This document shows positions 9,234 through 17,683 of a DNA stretch of 64,000 nucleotides, piece by piece (position 1 is the stretch's first letter; every line of letters starts with the position of its first letter). The notes below the pieces were generated by a model that saw only the letters and a list, made by a program, of their open reading frames with translations, made no database searches and had not been told where the DNA came from. A program made the position numbers and the translations under genes. Source of the stretch: Arsukibacterium sp. (GTDB lineage Bacteria > Pseudomonadota > Gammaproteobacteria > Enterobacterales > Alteromonadaceae); the NCBI RefSeq assembly GCF_018402695.1, contig NZ_JAGYIM010000008.1, positions 124,001 through 188,000 of the forward strand. Reading direction: 5' to 3'.

Positions 9234-9251
9234 CTTTACCTTTACGTAAAC
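9234..9251. promoter_or_regulatory. LiuR-like operator upstream of the bkd operon
   Basis: CTTTACCTTTACGTAAAC is an imperfect 18-bp palindrome. It matches in register the site GTTTACGTTAAGGTAAAC at 25416-25433 in the etf intergenic region. The MerR-family regulator LiuR of gammaproteobacterial branched-chain amino acid regulons is known to bind palindromes of this general type. Assignment to LiuR is inference, because no liuR gene lies in the window. Confidence 0.6.
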
Positions 9252-9280
9252 TGCATTGCAACCGTGGCCAGGTACAAAAA

Positions 9281-9309
9281 AACCTGACCGCCGGCTAAGC
9301 TGTCAGGTT
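9281..9309 (-). terminator. Intrinsic terminator of astE
   Basis: AACCTGAC and GTCAGGTT form an 8-bp stem around a GC-containing loop. On the minus strand the stem is followed by a T-run. It lies 46 bases beyond the astE stop. Confidence 0.8.
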
Positions 9310-9354
9310 ATATTTACTGTCTGTCAGCCCTGCATTGACGGGCAACACTGTCAT

Positions 9355-10401
9355 TTACAGCAAATTATCAGCAACAGACGCCGGGACTACCATCAACATC
9401 GCTCGCTGGCCTATTGCGACGTTGGCATTAGGGAAAATAAGTGCCTCACCCTCCTGCTCTACCCGGTATTCAATATCACCATCAGTGGCTAGTAACGTGC
9501 CCGGCGGGTAACTGGTGAAATTTTCAATATCATCGGCAAAGTGTAATTTGAAGTCCTGAGTTTGCTTAACTATCGAGCGATACACCTTATACATGTTGAA
9601 TTGTTCGTCATGATACGTGCCCGCTTTAACCGGCTCATTACGAATTAACGCCCTTAAACTGGTGTCTGCCTTTGCAAAACGTGCCCTGTCATTCTGACCA
9701 AACGGTTTTACCTTACCCAATTCAATGGTAAAGGAATTGGCACCGTGTTCATTCGACGCATAGTAGCTAAAAGTGGTTGCAGGTGTTTGCATTAATAACA
9801 CAGTGTGAACATCACAGGCTGCCAGAAATGCAAACTCTGTTTTTTGCCAGGGCTTATCGTGCAAAAAAGGACACACCGCAAACTTCTCGAATCTCGAGCC
9901 GCGAATAGCGGTATGTAAATCATATAAACTACGGTTACGCGTATCAACTTTGGTTACGCGTTCCCCATGATAGAACTGGCTGACATACTGCTCCAACGCT
10001 TTAGCACGGCGCCGTTCAGCATTAATCATGCCCGCCCCTTTGCTATGATGACCAGAAAATAGCCGGTTCAGATTTTCAGCTATTTCGCGTGAGCCGGCAT
10101 TAATAGCCGGCGGGTTTCCAAACAACACTAACAACCGTACTGATGGAGCTAAACGCCCTGTCAGAATGTCATGGACAATAGCAGCACAAATTTCTATAGG
10201 TGCAGTTTCATTGCCATGCACACCACATGATAAAACCACATCTTCATTTGTTGTTTCGGACGGTTCGAAATAAATTACCCCAGTGTCCCATACCTGTACT
10301 GTCGTTCCATTAGCCAGCTCGCACTGAAATGGCGCTAAACCATCCGGGTTTTCCAGGGTGAGTTTAAGAAAATCTGCAGCAGGTATAAGTTGCTGTATCA
10401 T
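9355..10401 (-). CDS. astE: Succinylglutamate desuccinylase
   Basis: This 348-residue zinc carboxypeptidase-like enzyme hydrolyses N-succinylglutamate to succinate and glutamate, the last step of the AST arginine degradation pathway. Zinc ligands are visible as His62 and Glu65 (CGVHGNETAP) and His163 (YDLHTAIRG). The catalytic glutamate is Glu227 (SFTIELGKVKPFG). The other ast genes are not in the window, so astE stands apart from its pathway here. It is 57 bases downstream of the diguanylate cyclase gene on the same strand and ends at a strong terminator. Confidence 0.9.
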   Translation of the reverse strand: MIQQLIPAADFLKLTLENPDGLAPFQCELANGTTVQVWDTGVIYFEPSETTNEDVVLSCGVHGNETAPIEICAAIVHDILTGRLAPSVRLLVLFGNPPAINAGSREIAENLNRLFSGHHSKGAGMINAERRRAKALEQYVSQFYHGERVTKVDTRNRSLYDLHTAIRGSRFEKFAVCPFLHDKPWQKTEFAFLAACDVHTVLLMQTPATTFSYYASNEHGANSFTIELGKVKPFGQNDRARFAKADTSLRALIRNEPVKAGTYHDEQFNMYKVYRSIVKQTQDFKLHFADDIENFTSYPPGTLLATDGDIEYRVEQEGEALIFPNANVAIGQRAMLMVVPASVADNLL

Positions 10402-10458
10402 AGATGACTACTCCATGCGCTTGGCAAATAAAAACCTTTAATAGCGACGCCACTTTGC

Positions 10459-12261
10459 TCAAGGTTCTGATTGCTGATATTCGACGACCAGATTACGGCC
10501 TTTGGCTTTGGCCTGATACATTGCTTTGTCTGCATCAGCCAGTAATTGTTTTAAATCATAGCCACTTAATTCACTACCACTAACACCAAAACTGGCGCTC
10601 AGGCTGAACTGATGCTCATTGCTGCTAGACTCAATACTGACGATAGCATCCCGGCATATTTCAGCCAGCAAGGTGGCTTTATCAAGCTCACAACCGGGCA
10701 TCATGATAACAAACTCCTCGCCACCAATTCGGCCAAATATATCATTTGAACGCATAAACTGCTTACAGGCCTGGACTATTTGCTGTAACGCCCAATCCCC
10801 GGTAGCGTGGCCAAATTGGTCATTAATCGCCTTAAAATGATCTAAATCGAACAATATCAATGCCACAGGTACTCGTTTAGCCTGGCAGTACTTCAGCGCC
10901 TGTTTCGCCTGGTTATTAAAATGGTAGCGGTTACTAATGCCGGTTAAATGATCGTATTCTGCCATAAGTTTAAAACGCTTGCGGCCGGTTAATCCCCGAT
11001 AGGCCAGTATTAAGGTAATAAAGCCAAGCAGGGCAACCAATATTAACCATAGGCGACTGTTCTTCGCCTCTTCCTGATAAATACTTTGTTGTAAAAATAG
11101 CAGCTCGTTATCCCGATCTAGTAAGTTAATTCTTTGATTTTTCAATTCAATTTCTGATCTGACGGTGTGATATGCTGCTTGTTGAGACGCCTTGCCAGCA
11201 TTAAATTCATTTTCAATTTCATGCTTTTTTTCGAGGTAGCTCAAAGCCATTTGGTATTTCTGCTCGGCTTTAGAAATTTTGTAAAGCGCATCATAAGCCT
11301 CTACTAAGGCAATGTTGTTTGGACTGCTTTGTGCTAGCTGCAGGGCATCGTTCGCCAACTGTAATGCCTGGTGATAGTTTTCATTTTGGTAATACGCTAA
11401 TGCTGCAAGCGATTTCACTCTGGAAATCAAAATGGGGTAATTAGTTTGCTCAATTTCTTTGATATGTTGGTTATAAATTGCGAGCGTTGTATCGGTATCG
11501 TTATTGTTTATTAAGTCACGCATTTGTTCTGTTCTGACTAAGTTTGCCGGTATTGTTTCTCTGGCTTCAATACAAAGGTTTATGACTTCCAGTGACTCAG
11601 TCTCACTGACCGCGATATCAGGTTGTAAATATTTAGCGTCGAGGGCGGTAACTCTGATCCGACAAGCCAGTTTTGCTGGAATTGCCTGATAGTTGATGTA
11701 GCGTTCATAAAGTAACGTAAGGTCAAATCGTTCCAACTGATTGTAGGTGAACATTGCCAAAGCTATAACCTGCGCCAATAATTCGGGATCAGAAATAGAA
11801 GGTATACTGTTGACGAGCTTATCAAAGTAAGAAAATGCTAAAGTATGATTATTGGAAAGTAGCGAAACATTAACGGCTAAAATACGGGCTCTGATAATGT
11901 GTTCTGCATTCTCTGTGCTATCCAGTAATGGAATAAGTGTTGGAAGAACTTTGTCATATTGACCTTGTAAAGCGTGTTCGTAAGCTGTCAATAAGGTAAG
12001 GTATTCAATATCCGCTGTCTGGCTTAGCGGTAACAGCTTAATTTTTGCCAGCTCAGCTTTAAAGCGAGGTTGATCTTCCAGTTTTATTTTATCCAATTTC
12101 AACAACTGCTGACGTATTGTCAAATGCTGCTGGTCCCCGCTATCGTCCTCTGACGTGTTCAAATACTGCTCGCTAGCGAATGCAACAGTAGTTGACGCCA
12201 GTAGTATAAAAATTAAGTTGGTTAAAAATATCCTCACCCGTTCAGCCCTGACACACTTCAC
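10459..12261 (-). CDS. Membrane diguanylate cyclase with periplasmic TPR-like sensor region
   Basis: This protein of about 600 residues makes cyclic di-GMP. An N-terminal signal or anchor (LTNLIFILLASTTVAFAS) leads a helical-repeat region (about 40-370) resembling tetratricopeptide repeats, presumably periplasmic. A coiled-coil stretch and one membrane segment (SRLWLILVALLGFITLILAYRG, about 405-425) follow. The GGDEF domain has GGEEF near 513 and an RSND product-inhibition site five residues before it, so it should be catalytically active and feedback-inhibited. The track start at 12261 is a GTG; another GTG at 12237 (VRIFLTNL) is equally possible. It begins only 11 bases after the putative borosin precursor, so it is probably part of that transcription unit. 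Confidence 0.85.
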   Translation of the reverse strand: MKCVRAERVRIFLTNLIFILLASTTVAFASEQYLNTSEDDSGDQQHLTIRQQLLKLDKIKLEDQPRFKAELAKIKLLPLSQTADIEYLTLLTAYEHALQGQYDKVLPTLIPLLDSTENAEHIIRARILAVNVSLLSNNHTLAFSYFDKLVNSIPSISDPELLAQVIALAMFTYNQLERFDLTLLYERYINYQAIPAKLACRIRVTALDAKYLQPDIAVSETESLEVINLCIEARETIPANLVRTEQMRDLINNNDTDTTLAIYNQHIKEIEQTNYPILISRVKSLAALAYYQNENYHQALQLANDALQLAQSSPNNIALVEAYDALYKISKAEQKYQMALSYLEKKHEIENEFNAGKASQQAAYHTVRSEIELKNQRINLLDRDNELLFLQQSIYQEEAKNSRLWLILVALLGFITLILAYRGLTGRKRFKLMAEYDHLTGISNRYHFNNQAKQALKYCQAKRVPVALILFDLDHFKAINDQFGHATGDWALQQIVQACKQFMRSNDIFGRIGGEEFVIMMPGCELDKATLLAEICRDAIVSIESSSNEHQFSLSASFGVSGSELSGYDLKQLLADADKAMYQAKAKGRNLVVEYQQSEP

Positions 12262-12272
12262 TACCCCTCTGT

Positions 12273-12572
12273 CTATACCGCCAGTTTTATATCAGTCTCT
12301 GTCGGCTCTGGCTCGTCCCCGGGTTGTTTAGATGGGTTTTCTGCAGGTTGTTCTGAAGGAGAAGGCTCTTCGGCAGGTAAAATCATACACACTATTTTGT
12401 TATTCGCGTGGAGCAATTGCGCCAGCTTAATGTCGTCTTGCTGAGTTATTGCTTGTTGCACCGCGGGGTCGAGATTTAGCGGGTTTAGCACTTTTTCTAA
12501 CTGGGTATTGGCAAGATAACGCATCGCTGCGTCCTCACCTAAGCTTTGCAACAGCTGCAATACATTATTCAT
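12273..12572 (-). CDS. Putative split-borosin precursor peptide (SonA-like)
   Basis: This 99-residue protein has the architecture of split-borosin precursors. A helical LigA-like binding domain (about 1-57: VLQLLQSLGEDAAMRYLANT, then VLNPLNLDPAVQQAI) is followed by a short hydrophobic core and a tail. The hydrophobic stretch KIVCMILP (59-66) falls where Shewanella SonA is N-methylated (as I recall, Leu63 and Ile65). The tail (67-99) is rich in Pro, Glu and Ser. The gene has a good AGGA ribosome-binding site and lies 23 bases after a GNAT gene and two genes after a borosin methyltransferase. I infer precursor identity from this architecture and from the linkage. Which residues are modified cannot be read from sequence. 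Confidence 0.75.
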   Translation of the reverse strand: MNNVLQLLQSLGEDAAMRYLANTQLEKVLNPLNLDPAVQQAITQQDDIKLAQLLHANNKIVCMILPAEEPSPSEQPAENPSKQPGDEPEPTETDIKLAV

Positions 12573-12595
12573 GCTGATCTTCCTGTAACCGTAAT

Positions 12596-13147
12596 TTAAT
12601 TGTTATTTTGCAATTTATAGCAATTACCCTGCTTACAATACACAAAGCCCAAAGCCGTAACCAGCTTTTTTACCGCCAGATTATTTGTCGCAATGTTACA
12701 GACAATATCATTGACTATTGCCACTCGCTGCAATTTTTGGCACAAGCCAGCAAAAGCAGCGTTGGCAAGCCCCAGACGCTGGGCAAACGGCAACAGCATA
12801 ATGCCAATTTCAGCATCAAAACATCCTGACCATGGTGATGCGTTAATTGCGTTAAAGGTAACCGCCATTAATCCCTGTTTCACGTCAGATGGCGGGTCTT
12901 CAATAACCAGAAATAGCCGGCTACTATGCGCCAGTTCAGTTACTGCAGAGTTATTATGTTTTAGCGCCGCAGCAAAACTGGCATTAACCTGCACCTCAGT
13001 TAATGGCTCACCAATCCATTGCATCACTTGTTGATTACAAAAAAGCGATTGATAAAGCGCCTGATCAGCAGCTGCCAGTAAACGTACGCTAAAATTTGCT
13101 GTACTAAAACAAAGGTTTTTACTATTCAGGTCGTTGATAATGGTCAT
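12596..13147 (-). CDS. GNAT-family acetyltransferase in the borosin-type cluster
   Basis: This 183-residue GNAT-fold protein carries the acetyl-CoA pyrophosphate-binding motif as QRLGLANAAFAGL (about 142-154) and the usual late segment NIATNNLAVKKLVTALGF. It resembles the RimJ/RimL-like Acetyltransf_3 group. The ATG at 13147 overlaps the methyltransferase 3' end by 26 bases; a 16-codon longer form is possible. It lies between the borosin methyltransferase and the precursor gene. It could acetylate the methylated peptide or confer self-resistance, but the substrate is unknown. Confidence 0.78.
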   Translation of the reverse strand: MTIINDLNSKNLCFSTANFSVRLLAAADQALYQSLFCNQQVMQWIGEPLTEVQVNASFAAALKHNNSAVTELAHSSRLFLVIEDPPSDVKQGLMAVTFNAINASPWSGCFDAEIGIMLLPFAQRLGLANAAFAGLCQKLQRVAIVNDIVCNIATNNLAVKKLVTALGFVYCKQGNCYKLQNNN

Positions 13148-13931
13148 CTTCTGCTTGTAGCGCAGCCAGTTTATCCAGCATTTGCTGGTTGGCAATCATT
13201 GGGGTCGCTGGCGGGATCACCAGAGTGGTTTTAGGGTCCATCTCGGCACTAACCAGCTCAGACAGTGCAAGTCTGCTGATCCGTGGTTGTTGAATGGGTA
13301 AAGTTACCGCTTCGTACAAAATAACCTGATGGTTTAACGGGTAGTATTCAGCTAACACCTCAATAAGCAATTGCCGATAGCGGGCATCAGTGCTGCGCTT
13401 GGCGAGGCTGCGATCACCTGCTACCCCCACCTGCCATAAAATCAGGAAAGCTGCAGTATCAATACTACGTTTGTAAAACATAAACTGGCTGGTTTCAAAA
13501 TGCTGGCAACCATAGCTGCCAGGGTCTATGGCTAGATCCGCTATCAGACAATCTTCGGCTGAAATCCCGGGCTCCATATGGGCGGCAAACCCTTCAGCTT
13601 TAGCCTCGGCAATCGCTTTATGTGGTACCCAGGCAAATACTCCGGGGTGGCCATAAAAAGCACCCACTACTTTTTTATTTTGTCTTACTTCGGCAAGTAT
13701 AGCTGCCACCATCTGCAGATAACTGAGCATCCGCGATACGCCGCTCTGGTAATAGGGCTGCAAAGAGCGCACATCACTGTTCATCTGCGCCACCCATTGC
13801 TCGGTAATACCATCTGCTACCAGCAAAAACACCACATCTGCCTGCTCAATATAACTGCGGCTTAGTGGACTAATATGTGAGCCTAACGTGATGCCGGTAC
13901 CCACACAAACTAAACTTCCCTGCTGTTCCAA
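13122..13931 (-). CDS. Borosin peptide-backbone alpha-N-methyltransferase (SonM-like)
   Basis: This 269-residue tetrapyrrole-methylase-fold SAM enzyme closely resembles the borosin methyltransferases OphMA and SonM, which methylate backbone amides of a precursor peptide. Signature segments are SLVCVGTGI (6-14), SYLQM (70-74), VVGAFYGHPGVFAWVPHKAI (88-107) and MEPGISAEDCLIADLAIDPG (119-138). A late QVGVAGD segment and the terminal TLVIPPA are also typical. Tyr71 and the nearby Arg67 are likely equivalents of active-site residues of OphMA. Unlike fungal OphMA it has no fused core peptide, so it is the split type acting in trans. The start is TTG at 13931 with GGAG six bases upstream. It opens the methyltransferase-GNAT-precursor arrangement. 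Confidence 0.9.
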   Translation of the reverse strand: MEQQGSLVCVGTGITLGSHISPLSRSYIEQADVVFLLVADGITEQWVAQMNSDVRSLQPYYQSGVSRMLSYLQMVAAILAEVRQNKKVVGAFYGHPGVFAWVPHKAIAEAKAEGFAAHMEPGISAEDCLIADLAIDPGSYGCQHFETSQFMFYKRSIDTAAFLILWQVGVAGDRSLAKRSTDARYRQLLIEVLAEYYPLNHQVILYEAVTLPIQQPRISRLALSELVSAEMDPKTTLVIPPATPMIANQQMLDKLAALQAEDDHYQRPE

Positions 13932-13970
13932 TTACTACTCCACTGTGTTTATTTTTCACGAATATAACCG

Positions 13971-14897
13971 TTATTTTTGCTCGGTTGTCTCACCATCAAA
14001 TACCTGCAGCCACTGTTGGTTAAAGTAGTCATAGTCGTCGCTGTTGCTAAGGCCGTTACTATGCCATAACTGCAGTACCTCTGATAACTCCGGATCCGTT
14101 CGTATTTTCTTAATCACCTTGTTTATTTCAGTAATTTTACTTTTACCCCAATCTGTATTGGCACAACCAATTGCACCTGCTACCGGCTGCTGGTTATTCT
14201 CAGTAATTTCCAGGGTTACCATACTACGGTTATAAAGCAGCTGAAAATAATTGGCGACTATCGGATAGTCGATGGTGTAATCCAGGCGGCCGGAACTAAT
14301 CATGTGCAAGATGGCAACAGCACCACCTGTTCCTGCTCTGGCAAGATAAGGGTCGTGATCATTTAGTAACGGTTGCAAGACACCATAACGACGGCCAACC
14401 GGATAACCTAGCCGGAAACGGGGGTCGTCAAGTAACTTTGCCAGAGAAACCGGCTCTCCGTATAGCGCCCGCAACGTTTTGGCTGTGGCCTCACTTGTTA
14501 TAATATGATGAGGGTAGTAAACGTGCGTAGGTAAACTATAAAGGGCCCTCGGTTCACCGGCCGGTTTGTATATCATACAGGGGAAACAGACGGGTTCTTG
14601 ATTGTCCAGCGCCTGAGCGATTCTCGGCTGCGGCATTTGCAAATAACTGGCTTGTTGTTCTGGCAGGTAACGATGTACCACTCTGGTTAAAACATCACAA
14701 ATCCCCTGACGTTGATACTCACCGTGTAATACATGAAAAGGTGGCGCATCATTAATTGCCCAATGAATTAATGTATTCTCAACGTTATTTTGCCGATCTA
14801 CTGAAATTACGCCCGTTTCACTGTGCTGTTGCGCCGCCAGGCATGCGCTAAAAAGCACCAGTAAAATTGCATTGCATCGTCTGAATAATAACCTCAT
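13971..14897 (-). CDS. Periplasmic solute-binding-like protein (SBP family 3 fold)
   Basis: This protein of about 308 residues has a signal peptide (MRLLFRRCNAILLVLFSACLAAQQ). Its fold is like extracellular amino-acid-binding proteins, with WAINDAPPFHVLHGEYQRQGICDVL near the start and the typical late GRLDYTIDYPIVANYF. It may belong to the TIGR02285 group of orphan binding proteins. I chose the ATG at 14897 because the longer reading frame begins inside the glgP terminator. No ABC permease or ATPase genes are nearby. It lies 39 bases upstream of the borosin methyltransferase on the same strand, so it may be the first gene of that transcription unit. Confidence 0.75.
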   Translation of the reverse strand: MRLLFRRCNAILLVLFSACLAAQQHSETGVISVDRQNNVENTLIHWAINDAPPFHVLHGEYQRQGICDVLTRVVHRYLPEQQASYLQMPQPRIAQALDNQEPVCFPCMIYKPAGEPRALYSLPTHVYYPHHIITSEATAKTLRALYGEPVSLAKLLDDPRFRLGYPVGRRYGVLQPLLNDHDPYLARAGTGGAVAILHMISSGRLDYTIDYPIVANYFQLLYNRSMVTLEITENNQQPVAGAIGCANTDWGKSKITEINKVIKKIRTDPELSEVLQLWHSNGLSNSDDYDYFNQQWLQVFDGETTEQK

Positions 14898-14974
14898 CAG
14901 CGTAGACCTCGCATGAGTCATTGTTACTATCAGCGTAACGGTCAGCGGGCAGAATTGCCAATTAACAACCAATA

Positions 14975-14998
14975 AAAAACCCATCCTGAGATGGGCTT
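14975..14998 (-). terminator. Intrinsic terminator of glgP
   Basis: CCCATC-CTGA-GATGGG is followed on the minus strand by TTTTTT. It ends glgP and separates it from the borosin-type cluster. Confidence 0.85.
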
Positions 14999-15026
14999 TA
15001 ACCTTTAATAAGCCTATACAGCAGGC

Positions 15027-17513
15027 CTAGTTTGCTATTTTACAGGGCTTTAAATGCCAGACCCGGCTAACATAATCCTCAATTGAACGGTCAGAGGTAA
15101 ACTTGCCTACTAACGCCGTGTTTAAAATGGCTTTTCTGGCCCAGCCAGCCTTATCACGATACCAACTGTCTATCTGAAGTTGTGCTTTGGCATAGGAGTC
15201 AAAGTCAGCCAGTACCAGATAAGGGTCACCTCCTTCGAGCAAGCTGTGCTTAATCGCCGCCAGTTCGCCGGGTTTACCAGGGGTAAAATAATCGGTCTCC
15301 AGCCAGTCTAATATGGCTTTAATTTCCGGATTATTGTGATAGTAGTCGTAGCTATGATACCCCTTAGCATGCAGTACTTTTACTTCATCCACCGTTAAAC
15401 CAAAAATCGCAATATTGTCATTGCCGACTTCTTCCGCGATTTCAATATTGGCGCCATCAAGGGTTCCTACTGTCACGGCGCCGTTTAACGCCAGTTTCAT
15501 ATTACCGGTACCTGACGCCTCTTTACCTGCAGTAGATATCTGCTCAGACACATCTGCCGCCGGGATCATTTTCTCAGCCAGCGTGACCCGGTAATTTGGC
15601 ATAAACACCACTTTTATCCGGTTTTTAACCCGCTTATCATTATTGATTTTGTCAGCAATTTTATTGATGGCATAGATAATTTCTTTTGCCAGTTTATAGC
15701 CAGGTGCAGCTTTCGCGCCGAAAATAAATACCCGGGGCACCATGTCATAATCCGGGTTTTGCAAAATACGTCGGTACAACGCCAGAATATGCAGTAAGTT
15801 AAGATGTTGGCGTTTATATTCATGCAAACGTTTAATCTGGATATCAAATATGGCCGCCGGGTCAATATCAATTTTAGTTAACTTCTTAACTTCTTTAGCA
15901 AAATCAGCTTTGTTCTGCTGCTTGATCGCCATAAAGTTATCCTGAACCTGCGCATCGTCGGCAAATTCAGCCAGTTTGCTAAGTAATTTCAGGTTTACCG
16001 GCCAGCCATCGCCCACTTTCTCATCCAGCAATTTCGACAATCGTGGATTACAGGCTTTAAGCCAACGTCGCGGTGTTACACCATTAGTTACATTGGTAAA
16101 CTTGTCCGGCCACAGCGCGACCATTTCCGGAAATAAATCGGATTGCACCAGTTTAGAGTGGATCTCTGCCACACCGTTAACTTTAAACGACCCGACCACT
16201 GACAGATGGCCCATTCTGACCATCGGCTCATCGCCTTCTTCAATGATAGAAAGCTTGCGTTTTTTGGCGTTGTCACCCGGCCACAGCACGTCGACCTGCT
16301 CCACCAGAAAGCGGCGGTTGATTTCGTATATAATTTCAATGTGCCGCGGCAACACTTTTTCAAACAAGCGTACCGGCCATCTTTCCAGCGCTTCTGGCAG
16401 CAAAGTGTGGTTGGTGTAAGCAAATACCTGCTGGCACAGCGCCCAGGCGTCGTCCCAACTCATGTCAGCCCGATCAATTAAAATTCGCATCAACTCCGGA
16501 ATCGCGACAGCCGGATGGGTATCGTTCAGCTGAATAACCACTTGCTCTGGAAATTTACTCCAGTCATCGCCATGGGCTCTTTTGTAACGGCGAATAATGT
16601 CTTTTAACGAGCAGGAACAGAAAAAATATTGCTGAATAAGCCGCAGCTCTTTACCCGCATCGGTTTCGTCGTTCGGATACAGCACTTTAGATATGGTTTC
16701 AGCTTCAATGTTCTGTCGCGCTGCATCAATATAACCACCGGAATTAAACACATCCCAGTTAAAAAAGTCACTGGCCCGGCTTTCCCATAAACGCAGCACA
16801 TTAACTGAACTGCCATTGTAACCAACGACCGGAATATCCCAGGGCACGCCTTTGATGATCCGGCCCGGGTGCCAGACTTTTTTCATGGTACCTTGCAGAT
16901 CATAAACTGTTTCAACATAGCCATAAACAGAGACTTCCTGCACTGACTCCGGCCGGCAAATTTCCCACGGATTACCATATTCGCGCCAGCTATCAGGCCG
17001 CTCTATCTGACGACCATCCTGAAAACTTTGCTTAAACAGGCCATGTTCGTAGTGAATGCCATAGCCAATTGCCGGATAATTCAAGGTTGCAAGTGAATCG
17101 ATAAAACATGCTGCCAGGCGGCCAAGACCACCATTGCCTAATGCCATATCTTCTTCCTGATCTTCTAAATCAGCAATGTTCATTCCGAGCTCTGCCAGGG
17201 CTTGTTTCGCCTGATCATATAAACCAAGATTATGCAGGTTATTGCTGAACAAGCGGCCCATCAGGTATTCAAGACTAAAATAATGCAGCGCCCGGGTATC
17301 CTGTTGGTAGTGGGTGCGCTGTGTATTACGCAAGCCATCAAAAACCTGCTCGTTTACCGCAGCACAGGTAGCACGCCACCAGGCCTGACTACTGGCTTTA
17401 TTTACGTCGGTCCCCAAACTGGAATGCAGGTGTTTAATTATATTTTGTTTAAGTTGTTCGGTAGATGCACCGCCAACAGCGGACTTAGGTGAGGTTGCTT
17501 TCTTCATTGCCAA
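15027..17513 (-). CDS. glgP: Glycogen phosphorylase
   Basis: This 828-residue enzyme releases glucose-1-phosphate from glycogen and maltodextrins using pyridoxal phosphate. Family hallmarks are the [20 protein letters not shown] segment near residue 120, [16 protein letters not shown], and the PLP-lysine motif [14 protein letters not shown]. Length is typical of the family. The phosphoglucomutase gene lies just upstream, so glucose-1-phosphate can be converted directly to glucose-6-phosphate. A terminator separates the two, so they may be transcribed separately. No other glg genes are in the window. Confidence 0.95.
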   Translation of the reverse strand: MAMKKATSPKSAVGGASTEQLKQNIIKHLHSSLGTDVNKASSQAWWRATCAAVNEQVFDGLRNTQRTHYQQDTRALHYFSLEYLMGRLFSNNLHNLGLYDQAKQALAELGMNIADLEDQEEDMALGNGGLGRLAACFIDSLATLNYPAIGYGIHYEHGLFKQSFQDGRQIERPDSWREYGNPWEICRPESVQEVSVYGYVETVYDLQGTMKKVWHPGRIIKGVPWDIPVVGYNGSSVNVLRLWESRASDFFNWDVFNSGGYIDAARQNIEAETISKVLYPNDETDAGKELRLIQQYFFCSCSLKDIIRRYKRAHGDDWSKFPEQVVIQLNDTHPAVAIPELMRILIDRADMSWDDAWALCQQVFAYTNHTLLPEALERWPVRLFEKVLPRHIEIIYEINRRFLVEQVDVLWPGDNAKKRKLSIIEEGDEPMVRMGHLSVVGSFKVNGVAEIHSKLVQSDLFPEMVALWPDKFTNVTNGVTPRRWLKACNPRLSKLLDEKVGDGWPVNLKLLSKLAEFADDAQVQDNFMAIKQQNKADFAKEVKKLTKIDIDPAAIFDIQIKRLHEYKRQHLNLLHILALYRRILQNPDYDMVPRVFIFGAKAAPGYKLAKEIIYAINKIADKINNDKRVKNRIKVVFMPNYRVTLAEKMIPAADVSEQISTAGKEASGTGNMKLALNGAVTVGTLDGANIEIAEEVGNDNIAIFGLTVDEVKVLHAKGYHSYDYYHNNPEIKAILDWLETDYFTPGKPGELAAIKHSLLEGGDPYLVLADFDSYAKAQLQIDSWYRDKAGWARKAILNTALVGKFTSDRSIEDYVSRVWHLKPCKIAN

Positions 17514-17633
17514 TCCTGAAATTTACTGAGCATATTATTTAAGCTAATCAACGCAGCTGAATCAGCTACTACTATTGATAAATGTAGAAATATTACGAAA
17601 ACGATACCTCAATTTGCATCATTTGGCAAAATA

Positions 17634-17677
17634 AAGGCCTCCTATGTAATTAAATTACACAAATATGGCGGCCTTTT
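17634..17677 (-). terminator. Likely intrinsic terminator of pgm
   Basis: AAAGGCC and GGCCTTT pair around a second internal hairpin (GTAATTAAATTAC). On the minus strand the structure is followed by an A/T-rich tract rather than a long T-run, so confidence is moderate. Confidence 0.55.
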
Positions 17678-17683
17678 TAATCG

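Noticed and set aside
15976-16419. 147-codon frame opposite glgP
   Set aside because: Shadow of the glycogen phosphorylase gene; low-complexity Ser/Thr-rich translation.
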